Assembly (NCBI GenBank): GCA_028687585.1
Contig: JAQTZV010000007.1
Span: forward strand, 153,882 to 217,881
Direction: 5' to 3'
DNA from: Desulfuromonadaceae bacterium
GTDB taxonomy: Bacteria > Desulfobacterota > Desulfuromonadia > Geobacterales > Pseudopelobacteraceae
DNA: 64,000 bases
Part shown: one piece after another, positions 49,810 to 60,718 of the stretch
Layout: every line of letters starts with the position of its first letter
Numbering within the stretch: position 1 is the first letter of the stretch
Notes under the pieces: model-generated
What the model was told of the DNA's origin: nothing
Databases searched by the model: none
What the model saw: only the letters and a program-made list of their open reading frames with translations
Position numbers and translations under genes: made by a program

Positions 49810-50684
49810 TTCACTATCTCCGTGCCGATTCCCACATCGGTGAATATTTCAAGCAGGACTGCATGCTCCATACGGCCATCAATGATGTGCGCTTTTTTGA
49901 CCCCCTCCTTGAGAGCGTCGGCACAACAGATAACCTTTGGAATCATGCCGCCGGTGATAGCCTCTTCCGTAATTAAACGATGCAGTTCAGCCACTGTCAG
50001 ACTAGCCAACAGGTTGCCACCGGTATCCTTGACTCCGTTGATATCGGTCAGCAGAATCAGTTTTTCGGCATTGAGAGCGGCTGCAACCCTGCCGGCCACC
50101 AGGTCGGCATTAATGTTGTAACTCTCCCCATCAGGTCCGACACCGATCGGCGCGATAACCGGAATATATTTCCCCTGCTCAAGCGTACTGATCAGGTCGG
50201 AGTTTACCTTGACCACATCGCCGACATAGCCGATATCAACCATACTTACAGAGCCGTCATCGTCTTTAACTTCCTGCAGCAGTTTCTTTGCAAGCAGCAG
50301 TGTGCCATCTTTGCCGGAGAGTCCCACCGCTCGGCCACCATGTTGATTGAGGTAGCCGACAACCTCTTTGTTAACCTGTCCCGCCAGTACCATTTCAACC
50401 ACCTGCATCGTTTCTGCGTCGGTAACGCGCATGCCGCGCACAAACTCGGAGACAATGCCGTACTTTTTCAAGGTATCGTTGATCTGCGGTCCGCCGCCAT
50501 GAACGATAACGGTATTGATCCCCAATGACTTGAGCAGAACGATATCCAGAGCAAACGACTCTTTCAGCTTTTCGTCCGCCATGGCATGACCGCCGTACTT
50601 AATGACAAAAGTTTTTCCGGAAAAACGTCGAATATAGGGCAACGCTTCCATCAACGTATTTGCTTTTTCGATTAACTGTTTCAT
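49806..50684 (-). CDS. argB: Acetylglutamate kinase
   Basis: The 292-residue amino acid kinase has [22 protein letters not shown] and LTDINGVKD, the nucleotide and substrate loops. It phosphorylates N-acetylglutamate and is usually the arginine-feedback point. The N-terminal helix ([20 protein letters not shown]) is of the type that gives the hexameric, arginine-sensitive form. First gene of the arginine operon. Confidence 0.97.
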   Translation of the reverse strand: MKQLIEKANTLMEALPYIRRFSGKTFVIKYGGHAMADEKLKESFALDIVLLKSLGINTVIVHGGGPQINDTLKKYGIVSEFVRGMRVTDAETMQVVEMVLAGQVNKEVVGYLNQHGGRAVGLSGKDGTLLLAKKLLQEVKDDDGSVSMVDIGYVGDVVKVNSDLISTLEQGKYIPVIAPIGVGPDGESYNINADLVAGRVAAALNAEKLILLTDINGVKDTGGNLLASLTVAELHRLITEEAITGGMIPKVICCADALKEGVKKAHIIDGRMEHAVLLEIFTDVGIGTEIVK

Positions 50685-50728
50685 TGTATATCCTTACGGT
50701 TATAATTCACTTCACTCTTCAACCTGCA

Positions 50729-51850
50729 TCAATTCAGAGGCAGGCTTATCGTTACGGTCGTACCTAAGCCAGCCTCGCTGGCGATGCTGATACTCCCGCC
50801 ATGTTGCCTGATGAATTCGCGCGCATAGAACAGTCCCAACCCGAAACCTCGTACCTGACCGGTGTGATCCGGGTCAATTTGATAAAATTTTTCAAACACT
50901 TTGGATATTTCGGATTCGGGAATCCCGATTCCGGAGTCTGAAACAATAATGAAAACAGAATCAGCGTGACTTCCAAGTTTGAGAGAAATGTGACCCCTCT
51001 TACCGGAGAACTTGAAAGCATTATCTATCACCTGATGGAGTGCAAAGCGGATTTTGGAAGCGTCAAGCAGCACTGGGGGCAGAGCATCCGGGGCTGCTTC
51101 AAGTTCAACATCGAAATTACTATGCTCCTCACGACACTGGATCAGCACATCAGCAACAATTTCATTCAAATCATTCGGACACTTGCTGATGCCGGTACTG
51201 TCCACCATCACCTGGCTGAATGCAAGCAGATCCGTGACCAGTTGGCCAAGATAGCCCGCCTCTTCAATTGCCATATCAATACTCTGCTGGAAAATCGGAT
51301 CAGCCGGATTATACATCCCCGTCTTCAGATTCTGCAGCAAGAGGGAAATGCCGGTGATCGGGGTGCGCAGCTTATGTGAAACAAGCGAAAGAAATACGTT
51401 TTTTAACTCTTCAGCGTGCTTGATATCAAGCAATTCTTCTTTGATGGATTTTCTTTCCAGGGCTTTCTCAATAGAGGTTTTCAGCTGCAGAAGATTAAGC
51501 GGTTTGTTGATAAAATCGTCCGCATCTTCTTTAAGCGCATTCAGTATGATCTCTTTATCCGAAAACCCGGTCATTATGATCACAACTGCCGTCGGATCAA
51601 GTTTTTTAACCTGTTTGAGAAGGTCAATTCCTGATCCTCCGGGCATCAAGATATCGGAGAGGACCAAATCAACATGTTCTGCTTCGTACAACCGGAGTGC
51701 GTCTTCACAGGAACCGGCCTGCAATACTTTATAATTGCAGAGGACCTGCCCACACATTTCACGAATCATCGGCTCGTCATCAACAACCAAAATAGTAGCC
51801 AGCGGCGCTTGTGAACAGATATGTCCGGTATGTAAAAGCAGCTCCGGCAT
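50729..51850 (-). CDS. Receiver-histidine kinase hybrid
   Basis: The 373-residue soluble protein has an N-terminal receiver (ILVVDDEPMIRE, phospho-site in LVLSDILMPGG) followed by HisKA with SLVSHKLRTPITG and a HATPase (DNAFKFS, SDSGIGIPE, GFGLGLFYA). The start at 51850 behind AGGGAG is chosen; the longer frame runs into alaS. The receiver-kinase order suggests it takes phosphoryl signals from another kinase and relays them. Target and signal are unknown. It lies between alaS and argB. Confidence 0.85.
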   Translation of the reverse strand: MPELLLHTGHICSQAPLATILVVDDEPMIREMCGQVLCNYKVLQAGSCEDALRLYEAEHVDLVLSDILMPGGSGIDLLKQVKKLDPTAVVIIMTGFSDKEIILNALKEDADDFINKPLNLLQLKTSIEKALERKSIKEELLDIKHAEELKNVFLSLVSHKLRTPITGISLLLQNLKTGMYNPADPIFQQSIDMAIEEAGYLGQLVTDLLAFSQVMVDSTGISKCPNDLNEIVADVLIQCREEHSNFDVELEAAPDALPPVLLDASKIRFALHQVIDNAFKFSGKRGHISLKLGSHADSVFIIVSDSGIGIPESEISKVFEKFYQIDPDHTGQVRGFGLGLFYAREFIRQHGGSISIASEAGLGTTVTISLPLN

Positions 51851-51878
51851 GAAAACTCCCTGGGTAATCTCTTTCTCT

Positions 51879-54515
51879 TTAGCGCTCTGCAAGGAGTGTA
51901 GAAATTGCTGCCAAGGCGTCCGCAAGCTTTTCGGGCTGATTCCCGCCAGCCTGGGCAAGTTCCGGCTTGCCGCCACCACTGCCGCCAACGAGAGGTGCAA
52001 TCTGTTTGATGATATCACCTGCCTTGATGGTATTACTCAGCTCTTTAGTGACTGCAACGAGAAGATTCGCCTTGCCGGCAATATCCGCACCAAGGGCGAT
52101 CACCCCGGTGCCGATACGATCCTTCAGCATATCAGACAGATCCCGCAGAGCTTTGATATCCGCAACCTGAACCTGCACTGCCAGCAGCATAACTCCGTGC
52201 ACCTCTACAGCCTGCGACATCAGATCTCCGGAAGCGGCAACATTCAGCTTTGCGTGCAATGCTTCTATTTCACGCTGCAGTTCCCTCTGGCGGGCGAGCA
52301 GCTTTTCAACTCTATCGCGGGAATTGCCCGCATCGGATTTGAGCAGTGCAGCAATGTCCCGCTGTTCGTCCTCCATTTGCCGGACAAAATCCAGCGCCGC
52401 GAAACCGGTCAAGGCCTCAATACGTCGCACTCCGGCAGCAATACCCGCTTCGGAGGCAATTTTGAACAGTCCTATCTCCCCTGCGGCCCGCACATGAGTC
52501 CCGCCGCACAGCTCCATACTGACATCGCCGACCTTTACAACCCGGACAGAATCTCCGTACTTCTCGTCAAACAGGGCCGTAGCTCCCGTCTCAATAGCTT
52601 CGGCGATATCCATCTCGCGGGTAACAACCTGGTCGTTCGCCATAATAAACCGGTTGACAATTGTCTCAACCTGGCGAAGTTCGTCATCAGCCACCGCAGA
52701 AAAATGGGTAAAGTCAAAACGGAGCCGCCCTTGGGAAACCAGCGATCCGGCCTGTTTAACATGCTCACCCAACACCTGGCGTAATGCGCTCTGCAGCAGG
52801 TGCGTTGCGGTATGATTGCGACACGTGGCGTCACGTTCCGCTCGTGCTACCTTCAAATCAGCAGCATCTCCAACTTTGATGACCCCTTCCGTAACAACAG
52901 CGTGGTGAACAACCATGTCAACAAAGGGGCGACTGGCAGTAACAATGTCGAGATGGGCATTGCCGGTTGAAATAGTGCCGCTGTCACCTTTCTGGCCACC
53001 TGAATCGCCATAAAAGGGTGTTTTTTCCGTTATCACCGCCACAGAATCTCCCGCTTCGGCGGTTTCAACGGGGAGCCCGTCCCGGATAATGGCCAGCACC
53101 GGCGCGTAGGTCGTCATTTCGTCATAGCCGACAAACCGGCCGCGTACGCCATTGTTGTGAAGCTCCTTGTAGATCTGGGCGATCCCTTCCTCGCCGGAAC
53201 CTTTCCAGTGTTCACGGGCCTGTGCTCTCTGGCGCTCCATGCAGGTTTCAAAGCCGGCTTCATCGATGGTAAACCCTTCACTCTCAACGATATCAGCGGT
53301 CAGATCAGTCGGGAAACCATAGGTGTCATACAGCTTGAACAGAACATCTCCGGGGATAACGTTTGTACCTGCACCGCGCAGAACTGCTACCTCATCATTA
53401 AGAATTGCCAGACCACGATCCAGGGTCTCAATGAATCGCTGTTCTTCGGCCAACACAACCTTCTTGATATACTCTTCACGATCCTGCAGTTCCGGGTACG
53501 CATCCCCCATGACTTCTCGCACCGCATCAACCATATTAAACAGCATTGGCTCCGCGCAGCCGAGCATTTTGGCGTGGCGAGCCGCCCGGCGCATGATGCG
53601 TCGTAATACATACCCGCGACCTTCATTGGAAGGGAGTGCGCCGTCACAGATCAGGAACGTCACTGCCCGGGCATGGTCGGCAATAACCCGCATCGAGACA
53701 TTGTCCTTATCGTCGGCGCCATATTTTTTACCGGTCAGGCGCTCTATATGACGGATAATCCCCTGCAGGATATCTATGTCGTAGTTTGAGGTTACTCCCT
53801 GCATGACGGCCGAAACACGCTCCAACCCCATACCGGTATCGACCGAAGGTTTCGGCAGCGGTGTCATGGTGCCGTCACTTGACCGGTTGAACTGCATGAA
53901 GACGTTGTTCCAGATTTCCATGTACCGGTCACATTCGCACCCGACATTACAGTCCGGGCGATCACACCCTATTTCGGCGCCCTGATCGTAGAAAATCTCA
54001 CTGCAGGGACCACAGGGTCCGGTATCCCCCATTGACCAGAAGTTATCCTTTTCGCCGAAGCGAAAAATCCGCTCACGCGGGATTCCTTCCTGAAAATGCC
54101 AGATATCGGCCGCTTCGTCATCATCGGTGTACACGGTTACATACAGACGACTTTTGTCCAGTTTTAGCTCGACGGTCAGAAATTCCCAGGCGTAGGCGAT
54201 GGCTTCTTTTTTAAAATAATCGCCGAAGGAAAAATTCCCCAGCATTTCAAAAAAAGTATGGTGTCGTGCCGTCCGGCCGACGTTTTCAAGGTCATTATGC
54301 TTACCACCTGCCCGGACACATTTTTGTGAACTTGCCGCCCGGTAATATCCCCGATCCTCCAAGCCGAGAAAGCAGTCCTTGAACTGGTTCATGCCGGCAT
54401 TGGCAAACATCAGGGTCGGATCATTCTTTGGGAGGATTCCCGAACTTGAAACGACCGTGTGACCACGATCGGCAAAATACTGTAGAAAACGTGCCCGGAT
54501 TTCTGTACCTGTCAT
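51879..54515 (-). CDS. alaS: Alanyl-tRNA synthetase
   Basis: The 878-residue enzyme charges tRNA-Ala. It starts [20 protein letters not shown], has the class II catalytic core ([13 protein letters not shown]), the editing-site HNHT-type [12 protein letters not shown] with [13 protein letters not shown], and a C-Ala domain ([15 protein letters not shown]). Length is standard. It follows recX in the same direction; the recA-pilT-recX-alaS order is Geobacter-like. Confidence 0.98.
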   Translation of the reverse strand: MTGTEIRARFLQYFADRGHTVVSSSGILPKNDPTLMFANAGMNQFKDCFLGLEDRGYYRAASSQKCVRAGGKHNDLENVGRTARHHTFFEMLGNFSFGDYFKKEAIAYAWEFLTVELKLDKSRLYVTVYTDDDEAADIWHFQEGIPRERIFRFGEKDNFWSMGDTGPCGPCSEIFYDQGAEIGCDRPDCNVGCECDRYMEIWNNVFMQFNRSSDGTMTPLPKPSVDTGMGLERVSAVMQGVTSNYDIDILQGIIRHIERLTGKKYGADDKDNVSMRVIADHARAVTFLICDGALPSNEGRGYVLRRIMRRAARHAKMLGCAEPMLFNMVDAVREVMGDAYPELQDREEYIKKVVLAEEQRFIETLDRGLAILNDEVAVLRGAGTNVIPGDVLFKLYDTYGFPTDLTADIVESEGFTIDEAGFETCMERQRAQAREHWKGSGEEGIAQIYKELHNNGVRGRFVGYDEMTTYAPVLAIIRDGLPVETAEAGDSVAVITEKTPFYGDSGGQKGDSGTISTGNAHLDIVTASRPFVDMVVHHAVVTEGVIKVGDAADLKVARAERDATCRNHTATHLLQSALRQVLGEHVKQAGSLVSQGRLRFDFTHFSAVADDELRQVETIVNRFIMANDQVVTREMDIAEAIETGATALFDEKYGDSVRVVKVGDVSMELCGGTHVRAAGEIGLFKIASEAGIAAGVRRIEALTGFAALDFVRQMEDEQRDIAALLKSDAGNSRDRVEKLLARQRELQREIEALHAKLNVAASGDLMSQAVEVHGVMLLAVQVQVADIKALRDLSDMLKDRIGTGVIALGADIAGKANLLVAVTKELSNTIKAGDIIKQIAPLVGGSGGGKPELAQAGGNQPEKLADALAAISTLLAER

Positions 54516-54534
54516 AATGTCCTCGTTAGATTAT

Positions 54535-55017
54535 TTATTCCTCTGCTCGTAACGCCCGCATTATCGCGGAAAACCCGAAGCCGCGCCGCTGCAGAAAACC
54601 GACCATCCGGCGCCTGTCGCGATCACTCGCCGCTGAATAGGAAAATCCGGGGGAGCGCCGCTCTGCCGCCGACCTGACCTCGGAAAGTTCATCGCTATCC
54701 GCCAGAAGAGGTGCAAGGGTTTCATCCACGACATCAGCGGTGAAGCCTCTGCGGCGCATCTCCAAGCGGAGACGGACTCCGTAATAGCGACCGGAGGAAA
54801 GTGCGTATTCTGCAAATCTGGCAGCAAATCGACCGTCATCCAACCATCCTTCACGCTGCAGGCGGAGAATTACCGCATCAAGATCCTGATCGGCAATCTG
54901 CCGTAACGCCAGTTTTTGCCGGATTCCGGCAACCGTGTAGTCCCGACCGGTCAGCAACCGTATGGCATACGGGTAGATCTTGTCAGGCGGTAACGGCTCA
55001 GTATTTTTCAATATCAA
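54535..55017 (-). CDS. recX: RecA regulator RecX
   Basis: The 160-residue helical protein (LLTGRDYTVAGIRQKLALRQ, GWLDDGRFAARFAEYALSSG, YYGVRLRLEMRRRGF) is made of RecX three-helix repeats. RecX caps RecA filaments. A TTG at 55017 with GGAG upstream is the likely start, inside the end of pilT; the longer frame has no conserved residues there. It lies two genes after recA, with pilT between. Confidence 0.85.
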   Translation of the reverse strand: MILKNTEPLPPDKIYPYAIRLLTGRDYTVAGIRQKLALRQIADQDLDAVILRLQREGWLDDGRFAARFAEYALSSGRYYGVRLRLEMRRRGFTADVVDETLAPLLADSDELSEVRSAAERRSPGFSYSAASDRDRRRMVGFLQRRGFGFSAIMRALRAEE

Positions 55018-56155
55018 GTTTCTCCAGCTCGGCAGCAGGGTCTTCGGGCTTATTTTCAAAACCCTCCCATGATGCGTTGGAAGTTGATGAAATACCGGAT
55101 ATTTTGAGGGCAAAATCATCGGGATTGGAACTTTGCCGCAACGCCTCTTCATAGGTAATCAGTTTGTTGGAATAGAGCCTCATCAGCGACTGATCAAAAC
55201 TCTGCATACCGTATGTTACATATCCCTGTGAAATGGCATCGTTTAACTGCTTGGTTTTGTCCTTATCGTCGATACATTCCCTGACGCGCGCCGAAGCCAG
55301 CATAACCTCTACTGCCGGCACTCGCCCTTTGCCGTCTGATTTCGGCACCAGCCTTTGTGAAATGACCGCCTTGATAATGCTGGCGAGCTGGATCCTCACC
55401 TGGCGCTGATGATACGGGGGAAAAACCCCGATTATACGGTTGATGGTTTCGGCCGCGTCCATGGTATGGAGGGTGGACATGACCAAATGTCCGGTTTCAG
55501 CAGCCGTCATCGCCGTTTCAATGGTTTCATAATCGCGCATTTCCCCAACCAGGATGACATCCGGGTCCTGGCGGAGCGCTCCTTTAAGTGCCGCCGAAAA
55601 GGTGGGGGTGTCGGTCCCTACCTCACGCTGGCTGATGATGCTCTTGTTGTCGCGATGCAGAAACTCAACCGGGTCTTCAATGGTAATAATATTACAAGTG
55701 CGGGATTCATTAATTGCACCAATCATAGCGGCCAGGGTGCTGGATTTACCTGCTCCGGTTGTTCCCGTTACCAGGATCAGGCCTCGCTCTTCCTTACAGA
55801 CTTTCTGGATAACGGGTGGGAGGTTAAGCCCCTCCAGTGTCGGAATGACAAAAGCGATTGAACGAAATACCATCGCCACGGTGCCGCGCTGTCGGTAAAC
55901 ACTGACTCTGAAACGCCCCAGACCCGGCACGGCATACGCCAGATCGACTTCAAAATTTTCCTCAAACATGCGCCGCTGGCGATCGTTCATCATCGTGTTG
56001 GCAGTCTCTGATACAAAATCAGGTGACAAACGCGGGGCGTTGGGAATCGGGTGCAGTCGACCATCGATCCTTACGATAGGCGGCAGACCGGTTTTGATAT
56101 GGATATCAGAACCCTTTGCCTTAAACGCGATGGTGAGTATTTCGTTCAAATCCAT
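54998..56155 (-). CDS. pilT: Type IV pilus retraction ATPase
   Basis: The 385-residue hexameric ATPase depolymerises type IV pili. Walker A GTTGAGKSS (131-139), Asp boxes (EDPVEFLH, LVGEMRDYETI) and His box (GHLVMSTLHT) are all present, as is the PilT AIRNLIREGK-type region (TKQLNDAISQGYVTYGMQSF). It lies between recA and recX, an arrangement known in Geobacter relatives. It overlaps the recX start by 20 nt. Confidence 0.95.
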   Translation of the reverse strand: MDLNEILTIAFKAKGSDIHIKTGLPPIVRIDGRLHPIPNAPRLSPDFVSETANTMMNDRQRRMFEENFEVDLAYAVPGLGRFRVSVYRQRGTVAMVFRSIAFVIPTLEGLNLPPVIQKVCKEERGLILVTGTTGAGKSSTLAAMIGAINESRTCNIITIEDPVEFLHRDNKSIISQREVGTDTPTFSAALKGALRQDPDVILVGEMRDYETIETAMTAAETGHLVMSTLHTMDAAETINRIIGVFPPYHQRQVRIQLASIIKAVISQRLVPKSDGKGRVPAVEVMLASARVRECIDDKDKTKQLNDAISQGYVTYGMQSFDQSLMRLYSNKLITYEEALRQSSNPDDFALKISGISSTSNASWEGFENKPEDPAAELEKLDIEKY

Positions 56156-56170
56156 AGCGTACCTCCGCTG

Positions 56171-57208
56171 CTAGGCAGCCTTATCCGCTTTTTCAGCGGC
56201 AGGTGCGGGCTTAAGCAGGTCCATCAGCTTGCCTTCGATCTCAGCCAGAGTGTCAGGATGCTCGGTCAGCCAGGTACGGGAATTCTCGCGGCCCTGACCG
56301 ATTCGCTCTTTACCGTAGGAGTACCAGGCGCCGCTCTTTTCAACGATGTTTTTATCTACCGCCAGATCAAGCACATCGCCGGTACGCGAAATGCCTTCTC
56401 CGTAGAGAATATCGAACTCAACCTCTTTAAACGGGGGAGCAACCTTGTTCTTGACAACCTTTACGCGGGTTCGGGAACCAATAATCTGATCACCCTGTTT
56501 CAGTGTGGCAATCTTACGGATGTCCATACGTACTGAAGCGTAGAATTTAAGTGCGTTTCCTCCGGTCGTCGTCTCCGGATTCCCGAACATGACGCCGATC
56601 TTCATACGTATCTGATTGATGAAGATTACACAGCAGTTCGACTTGCTGATAATGCCGGTCAACTTGCGCAGTGCCTGGGACATCAGGCGGGCTTGCAGCC
56701 CCATATGGGAATCACCCATATCGCCCTCTATCTCTGCCTTGGGTACCAGAGCAGCGACCGAGTCAACCACCAGAACGTCAATCGCACCGCTTCTGACCAG
56801 AGTCTCGGTAATTTCCAGCGCCTGTTCTCCGGTGTCCGGCTGCGATACCAGCAGGTCATCGGTTTTAACTCCCAGTTTACGTGCATAGCCAATGTCGAGC
56901 GCATGCTCAGCGTCGATAAAAGCGGCGATACCGCCTGTTTTCTGTGCTTCGGCAACAATGTGCAATGCCAGCGTTGTTTTGCCGGATGACTCAGGGCCAT
57001 ATATTTCAATCACCCGGCCTCGCGGCACACCTCCGACACCCAGAGCCATGTCGAGAGATATGGAGCCGGTTGAAATAGCCTCAACACCTGGAAGCGCCTC
57101 ATCATTGCCGAGCCGCATGATAGCGCCTTTGCCGAACTGCTTTTCGATCTGGCTAAGCGCCAGATCAATCGCCTTGTTTTTCTCCAGAGTATTGTTTTTC
57201 TCGGCCAT
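56171..57208 (-). CDS. recA: Recombinase RecA
   Basis: The 345-residue strand-exchange protein has Walker [10 protein letters not shown] (71-79), [35 protein letters not shown] (loop 2) and an acidic-basic C-terminus. It starts repair and the SOS response. AGGAGAT precedes the ATG. The 130-bp gap upstream should hold its promoter; TTGCGA with GCTATT at 16 bp is a possible but weak core, and no certain LexA box was identified. Confidence 0.98.
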   Translation of the reverse strand: MAEKNNTLEKNKAIDLALSQIEKQFGKGAIMRLGNDEALPGVEAISTGSISLDMALGVGGVPRGRVIEIYGPESSGKTTLALHIVAEAQKTGGIAAFIDAEHALDIGYARKLGVKTDDLLVSQPDTGEQALEITETLVRSGAIDVLVVDSVAALVPKAEIEGDMGDSHMGLQARLMSQALRKLTGIISKSNCCVIFINQIRMKIGVMFGNPETTTGGNALKFYASVRMDIRKIATLKQGDQIIGSRTRVKVVKNKVAPPFKEVEFDILYGEGISRTGDVLDLAVDKNIVEKSGAWYSYGKERIGQGRENSRTWLTEHPDTLAEIEGKLMDLLKPAPAAEKADKAA

Positions 57209-57338
57209 TAGGGATATCTCCTGAAGGATAGGATATGTAGATTAAAGGGGTAGAAAATAGCATATCAGACTGATGTATCGCAAGGGTTTATCTGACGCGA
57301 AATCGGGGGAGAAAGGTCTGGTATTGTTCTATAGCTGT

Positions 57339-58142
57339 TTAGTTTTGACAGCTCCGGCAAAAAACGGTACTCCGGTTCCCGAGCCGTATCTCGTCAAGCT
57401 GGCCCCCGCAACAGCAACACGCTTTGCCACCCCGCCCATAAGCCTTGTACTCCTGGGGATAATAGGTCACCGATTCCTCGGCAACCCGGCAGGCGTCCCC
57501 TGCAGCGATTGACTCTTCCAGGACGGACCGAATACTCGTTACCAGCTGTGAACATTCCTGCAAAGTCAGCGTCCCGGCGATACGGTCCGGGCGAATGCCG
57601 GCACGAAACAGCGCTTCGTTAGCGTAGATATTTCCCACACCGGCAACCACTGCACTATTCATGATTAACTGTTTGACCGCAACTTTTCGCCCTCTGGCAA
57701 TATCAAAGAGGTGTCCGCCATTAAACGCTTCCGTCAGCGGCTCCGGCCCGATGTCTGACAATAGCGGCTGCTGCAGCGGATCACCGGTGAACCAGGTTAC
57801 GATGCCGAATTTGCGCGGATCATGAAAACGGAGCAGATGGCCGTCATCAAAGAGAAAGTCGAGATGGTCATGTGTTCCTGGTGGTATGGAACTGCGGAGC
57901 AGCCGCAAAAAGCCGGTCATCCCCAGGTGGACCAGCAGCCACCCGCTGCCGCAGTCGAACAGCAGGTACTTGCCGCGTCGGGTAATGGCCCGCAGAGTCA
58001 ATCCCGGCAGTATTTCCTTGAGTTCTGCAGGCAATGGAAGCCTGAGCTTTTTTACGCGCAGCATTACCTGCGTGAAACGTTTCCCTACCAATTCCCGCTC
58101 AAGTCGGCGACGGGTTACTTCAACTTCTGGTAGTTCAGGCAC
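57339..58142 (-). CDS. mutM: Formamidopyrimidine-DNA glycosylase
   Basis: The 267-residue base-excision enzyme starts PELPEVEVTRRRLE with catalytic Pro2 and Glu3. GVGNIYANEALFRAGIRPD is the helix-two-turn-helix region, and the C-terminal zinc finger ends CCCCGGQL...VFCRSCQ. It removes 8-oxoguanine. It lies downstream of a DUF3750 gene. Confidence 0.96.
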   Translation of the reverse strand: MPELPEVEVTRRRLERELVGKRFTQVMLRVKKLRLPLPAELKEILPGLTLRAITRRGKYLLFDCGSGWLLVHLGMTGFLRLLRSSIPPGTHDHLDFLFDDGHLLRFHDPRKFGIVTWFTGDPLQQPLLSDIGPEPLTEAFNGGHLFDIARGRKVAVKQLIMNSAVVAGVGNIYANEALFRAGIRPDRIAGTLTLQECSQLVTSIRSVLEESIAAGDACRVAEESVTYYPQEYKAYGRGGKACCCCGGQLDEIRLGNRSTVFCRSCQN

Positions 58143-58157
58143 GTTAGTCTCCTGATC

Positions 58158-58718
58158 TTATTGAGTTCTTGTTTCTGTGTAGCCACTACCAATAGCCGAA
58201 AAGGGGAGGTCCAGTCCAAGTTCAGGAACCTGCTTGGCTATCCAGGCAGTGAAGGTGTTGCTGTTGGGACCAGGGAAAGCCTTATAGGTATCGGGCCATG
58301 GGTAACTTTTTGCCGCTCGATCTACCGCTTCGATCAGTTTATTCGCCGACTCGCCTCTAAAGTCTTTAAGAAGGCGAGGGCGTTCACCAAACCAGTAGCG
58401 ATCAGGAAGATCTTTTTCGATACGCACTGCAGATAAACCCCGGTGCTGTCTCCAGCCGATGACTTCGTAAACGGTATATGATTCAGCGTTGACAGGTTTA
58501 GCTGCAATCCAGGTATGGATGGCAAACCACCCTCGCCAACCCCATGTTGATGCACCGTACACCTGAAGCACGGCCTCTTTATTAGTTGCCGGAAGTGGAG
58601 CTATCCCGGCTGATTCCCTACTTGCAGTGCGATGGTCTTTCGTAGCGCAACCGGTTGGAATAAGAAGTACGAGGAAGAACAACAAAAGCCTAAGCGAGGT
58701 TGACAGATATCTTTTCAA
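58158..58718 (-). CDS. DUF3750-family lipoprotein
   Basis: The 186-residue protein has a lipobox (LLIPTGCA, Cys24), so it is probably a membrane-anchored lipoprotein. YGASTWGWRGWFAIHTWIAA and WPDTYKAFPGPNSNTFTAWI are DUF3750 features. The function is unknown. It lies 3 bp after an exonuclease gene and 15 bp before mutM, apparently in one unit. Confidence 0.8.
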   Translation of the reverse strand: MKRYLSTSLRLLLFFLVLLIPTGCATKDHRTASRESAGIAPLPATNKEAVLQVYGASTWGWRGWFAIHTWIAAKPVNAESYTVYEVIGWRQHRGLSAVRIEKDLPDRYWFGERPRLLKDFRGESANKLIEAVDRAAKSYPWPDTYKAFPGPNSNTFTAWIAKQVPELGLDLPFSAIGSGYTETRTQ

Positions 58719-58721
58719 ACA

Positions 58722-59342
58722 TTACTCCTTCAACTTCATCTTCTGCAAAAAATCAGGTACTTTTTTCTTCGGAATTTTGCATAGTTGCTGCATCAAGCCA
58801 AACGGAACCGACTGAAGCCCATAATTGTTTCGGATGTCTTCAATCATACGTATCCACAAGTGAGCCGTCATCTCGGCATCAGCGAGTGCCCTATGGTGGA
58901 TGCCATCGGTTTTCAGGTTTTTGTATCGCACCAGAGTTTCAAGCTTATGGTTGGGTGCTTCAGGATACAATCGGCGGGAAGACAGCATGGAACACGCAAA
59001 TTCGTTCTGACGCTTGTGGTTGATCCGATTTAGTTCGGCATCAAGAAAGCGTGAATCGAAGGAAGCATTGTGGGCAACCAGATGGTGGTGGGCAAGGAAA
59101 GACTTCAGTTTAAGTATTACTTCCTTTATGCGTGGTGCGGTAGACAGCATCCGGTTTGTGATTCCGGTGTATTCTTCAATGAAACCGGATACCTTTATTT
59201 CAGGATTCATCAAACTTTGGAAGCGATCTACAATCTGGCAATTGGATATCAGGACGGCTCCCACCTCGATAGTCCTGTCTCCATATCCGGGAGACAGACC
59301 GGTAGTTTCAAAGTCGATAACAATGGTGATGTAATTTCCCAT
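58722..59342 (-). CDS. DEDDh 3'-5' exonuclease (DnaQ-like)
   Basis: The 206-residue protein has ExoI VIDFETTGL, ExoII AHNASFDSRFL and ExoIII HHRALADAEMTAHLW, giving the catalytic D-E-D-D set with the final His. It is shorter than a polymerase epsilon subunit with clamp motif and may act in repair or RNA turnover. It overlaps nothing and precedes the DUF3750 gene by 3 bp. Confidence 0.85.
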   Translation of the reverse strand: MGNYITIVIDFETTGLSPGYGDRTIEVGAVLISNCQIVDRFQSLMNPEIKVSGFIEEYTGITNRMLSTAPRIKEVILKLKSFLAHHHLVAHNASFDSRFLDAELNRINHKRQNEFACSMLSSRRLYPEAPNHKLETLVRYKNLKTDGIHHRALADAEMTAHLWIRMIEDIRNNYGLQSVPFGLMQQLCKIPKKKVPDFLQKMKLKE

Positions 59343-59374
59343 GTTGATACCCTATTGGATATTGTAAGCTGTAA

Positions 59375-59755
59375 TTAATTAATGAATAAAACATTTGTCA
59401 AGTCAGATTTGGTCACGCATGCACTTCTTGACGATTCATATTTTCTGATAGAGTCGTGGTTAAGCTTTTTCTTCACGCTGTTAACCTTGTCTTCCATAGT
59501 CTGGTTCCTGTCGGTACGCGTTCCTGCCTTTATGGTAGTTGTGATACGCGGCGCTCCCATAGCATGAACTTTCTCATGACAGTGTTTGATGGCGGCGAAG
59601 ACGTCGTCCCATTCGCCTTCGATATTGGTCCCGTAGGAGTGGAGTGATGTTTTCAATCCAGCTGCAGTCAGAACATTTTCACATTCTGCGATGTATGTGG
59701 ATAGGGACACACCGACACCGATTGGTACAATACATAGATCTACCAGTACTTTCAT
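59375..59755 (-). CDS. MTH1187-family thiamine-binding-like protein
   Basis: The 126-residue protein starts VLVDLCIVPIGVGVSLSTYI and contains HEKVHAMGAPRITTTIKAGT and DRNQTMEDKV, typical of the YqgV/MTH1187 group, some of which bind thiamine-like ligands. A C-terminal tail of about 22 residues exceeds the usual length. AGGAG precedes the ATG. The role is uncertain. Confidence 0.82.
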   Translation of the reverse strand: MKVLVDLCIVPIGVGVSLSTYIAECENVLTAAGLKTSLHSYGTNIEGEWDDVFAAIKHCHEKVHAMGAPRITTTIKAGTRTDRNQTMEDKVNSVKKKLNHDSIRKYESSRSACVTKSDLTNVLFIN

Positions 59756-59808
59756 GCTTCCAGACTCCTTTGCACGGTAAGGTTATTCTTCGCTAGAGTA
59801 ATCAGAAT

Positions 59809-60675
59809 TCAAGTGCTTCTGATTACTCGACTGATTGCGGCAAAATCTGCATCACCAAGATTTTCTGCCAGAGCTTTCTTGTAGAGTTCATTGATGGTCG
59901 CCGTGACAAAGAGTGGTTGCCCGACCTCTTCCGCTAACTGTAGGGCAAGCCGCAGGTCCTTCTGCATATGCTTGAGCGGGAATGCAGTAGGAAACTCATT
60001 GTTGGCTGCAATCTGCGGCCCTTTCAGTCGAAACATCGGGTTGGTAACAGCGCCGGAATCGAGTACTTCAAGCAACTGGGCAGTCTCCAGTCCGCTTCCC
60101 GCCGCCAAGGCAATTCCTTCGCTCAGCGCGGTAAGCATTCCACACATTACCAGATTATTGGCCAGCTTCATGCGGGAGGCGTTACCTGCTTCGCCAAGAA
60201 ACAATAGCTTCTTCCCCATCTTTTCCAGAACTGGCAGTGAGGAGTCATACAGTTCGCGGTCTCCCGCTGCCATGATTGTCAGCGTGGCATCTTCGGCAGG
60301 TTTGCGGCTGCCCGCAACCGGTGCTTCCAAAAACAGAGCCCCTTTTTCGTGAGCCAGCCGGTACGACTCTGATGAGGTAGCAGCATCCACGGTGGACATG
60401 TCTACATAGCCGTTACCCGTTGACAGTCCGGCAATGATACCTTCTGCACCATTCCTTACGGACAGAACGGCAGCGGGAGTTGCCATCATGGCAATGACGA
60501 CATCGGAACTCTCTGCCACTGCACGAGGGGATGCAGCAACAGTCGCCCCCAGGACTGCAAGAGGAGAACATTTATCAAGAGATCGATTCCATACTGTTAC
60601 CGTAAATCCCGCTTTAAGTAAATTTGATGCCATAGCGCTTCCCATGATGCCGAGTCCTACAAATCCGATTTTCAT
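59809..60675 (-). CDS. Beta-hydroxyacid dehydrogenase family reductase
   Basis: The 288-residue NAD(P) enzyme has FVGLGIMGSAMASNLLKAGF, VDMSTVDAATS, APVAGSRKPAEDATL and the catalytic lysine region KLANNLVMCGML. Relatives in Geobacter reduce succinic semialdehyde or glyoxylate; 3-hydroxyisobutyrate is another option. It stands alone. The substrate is not assigned. Confidence 0.88.
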   Translation of the reverse strand: MKIGFVGLGIMGSAMASNLLKAGFTVTVWNRSLDKCSPLAVLGATVAASPRAVAESSDVVIAMMATPAAVLSVRNGAEGIIAGLSTGNGYVDMSTVDAATSSESYRLAHEKGALFLEAPVAGSRKPAEDATLTIMAAGDRELYDSSLPVLEKMGKKLLFLGEAGNASRMKLANNLVMCGMLTALSEGIALAAGSGLETAQLLEVLDSGAVTNPMFRLKGPQIAANNEFPTAFPLKHMQKDLRLALQLAEEVGQPLFVTATINELYKKALAENLGDADFAAISRVIRST

Positions 60676-60718
60676 ATGCTATGTCACTCCCTTCGCAGAT
60701 TGCATCTGAATACTCTCT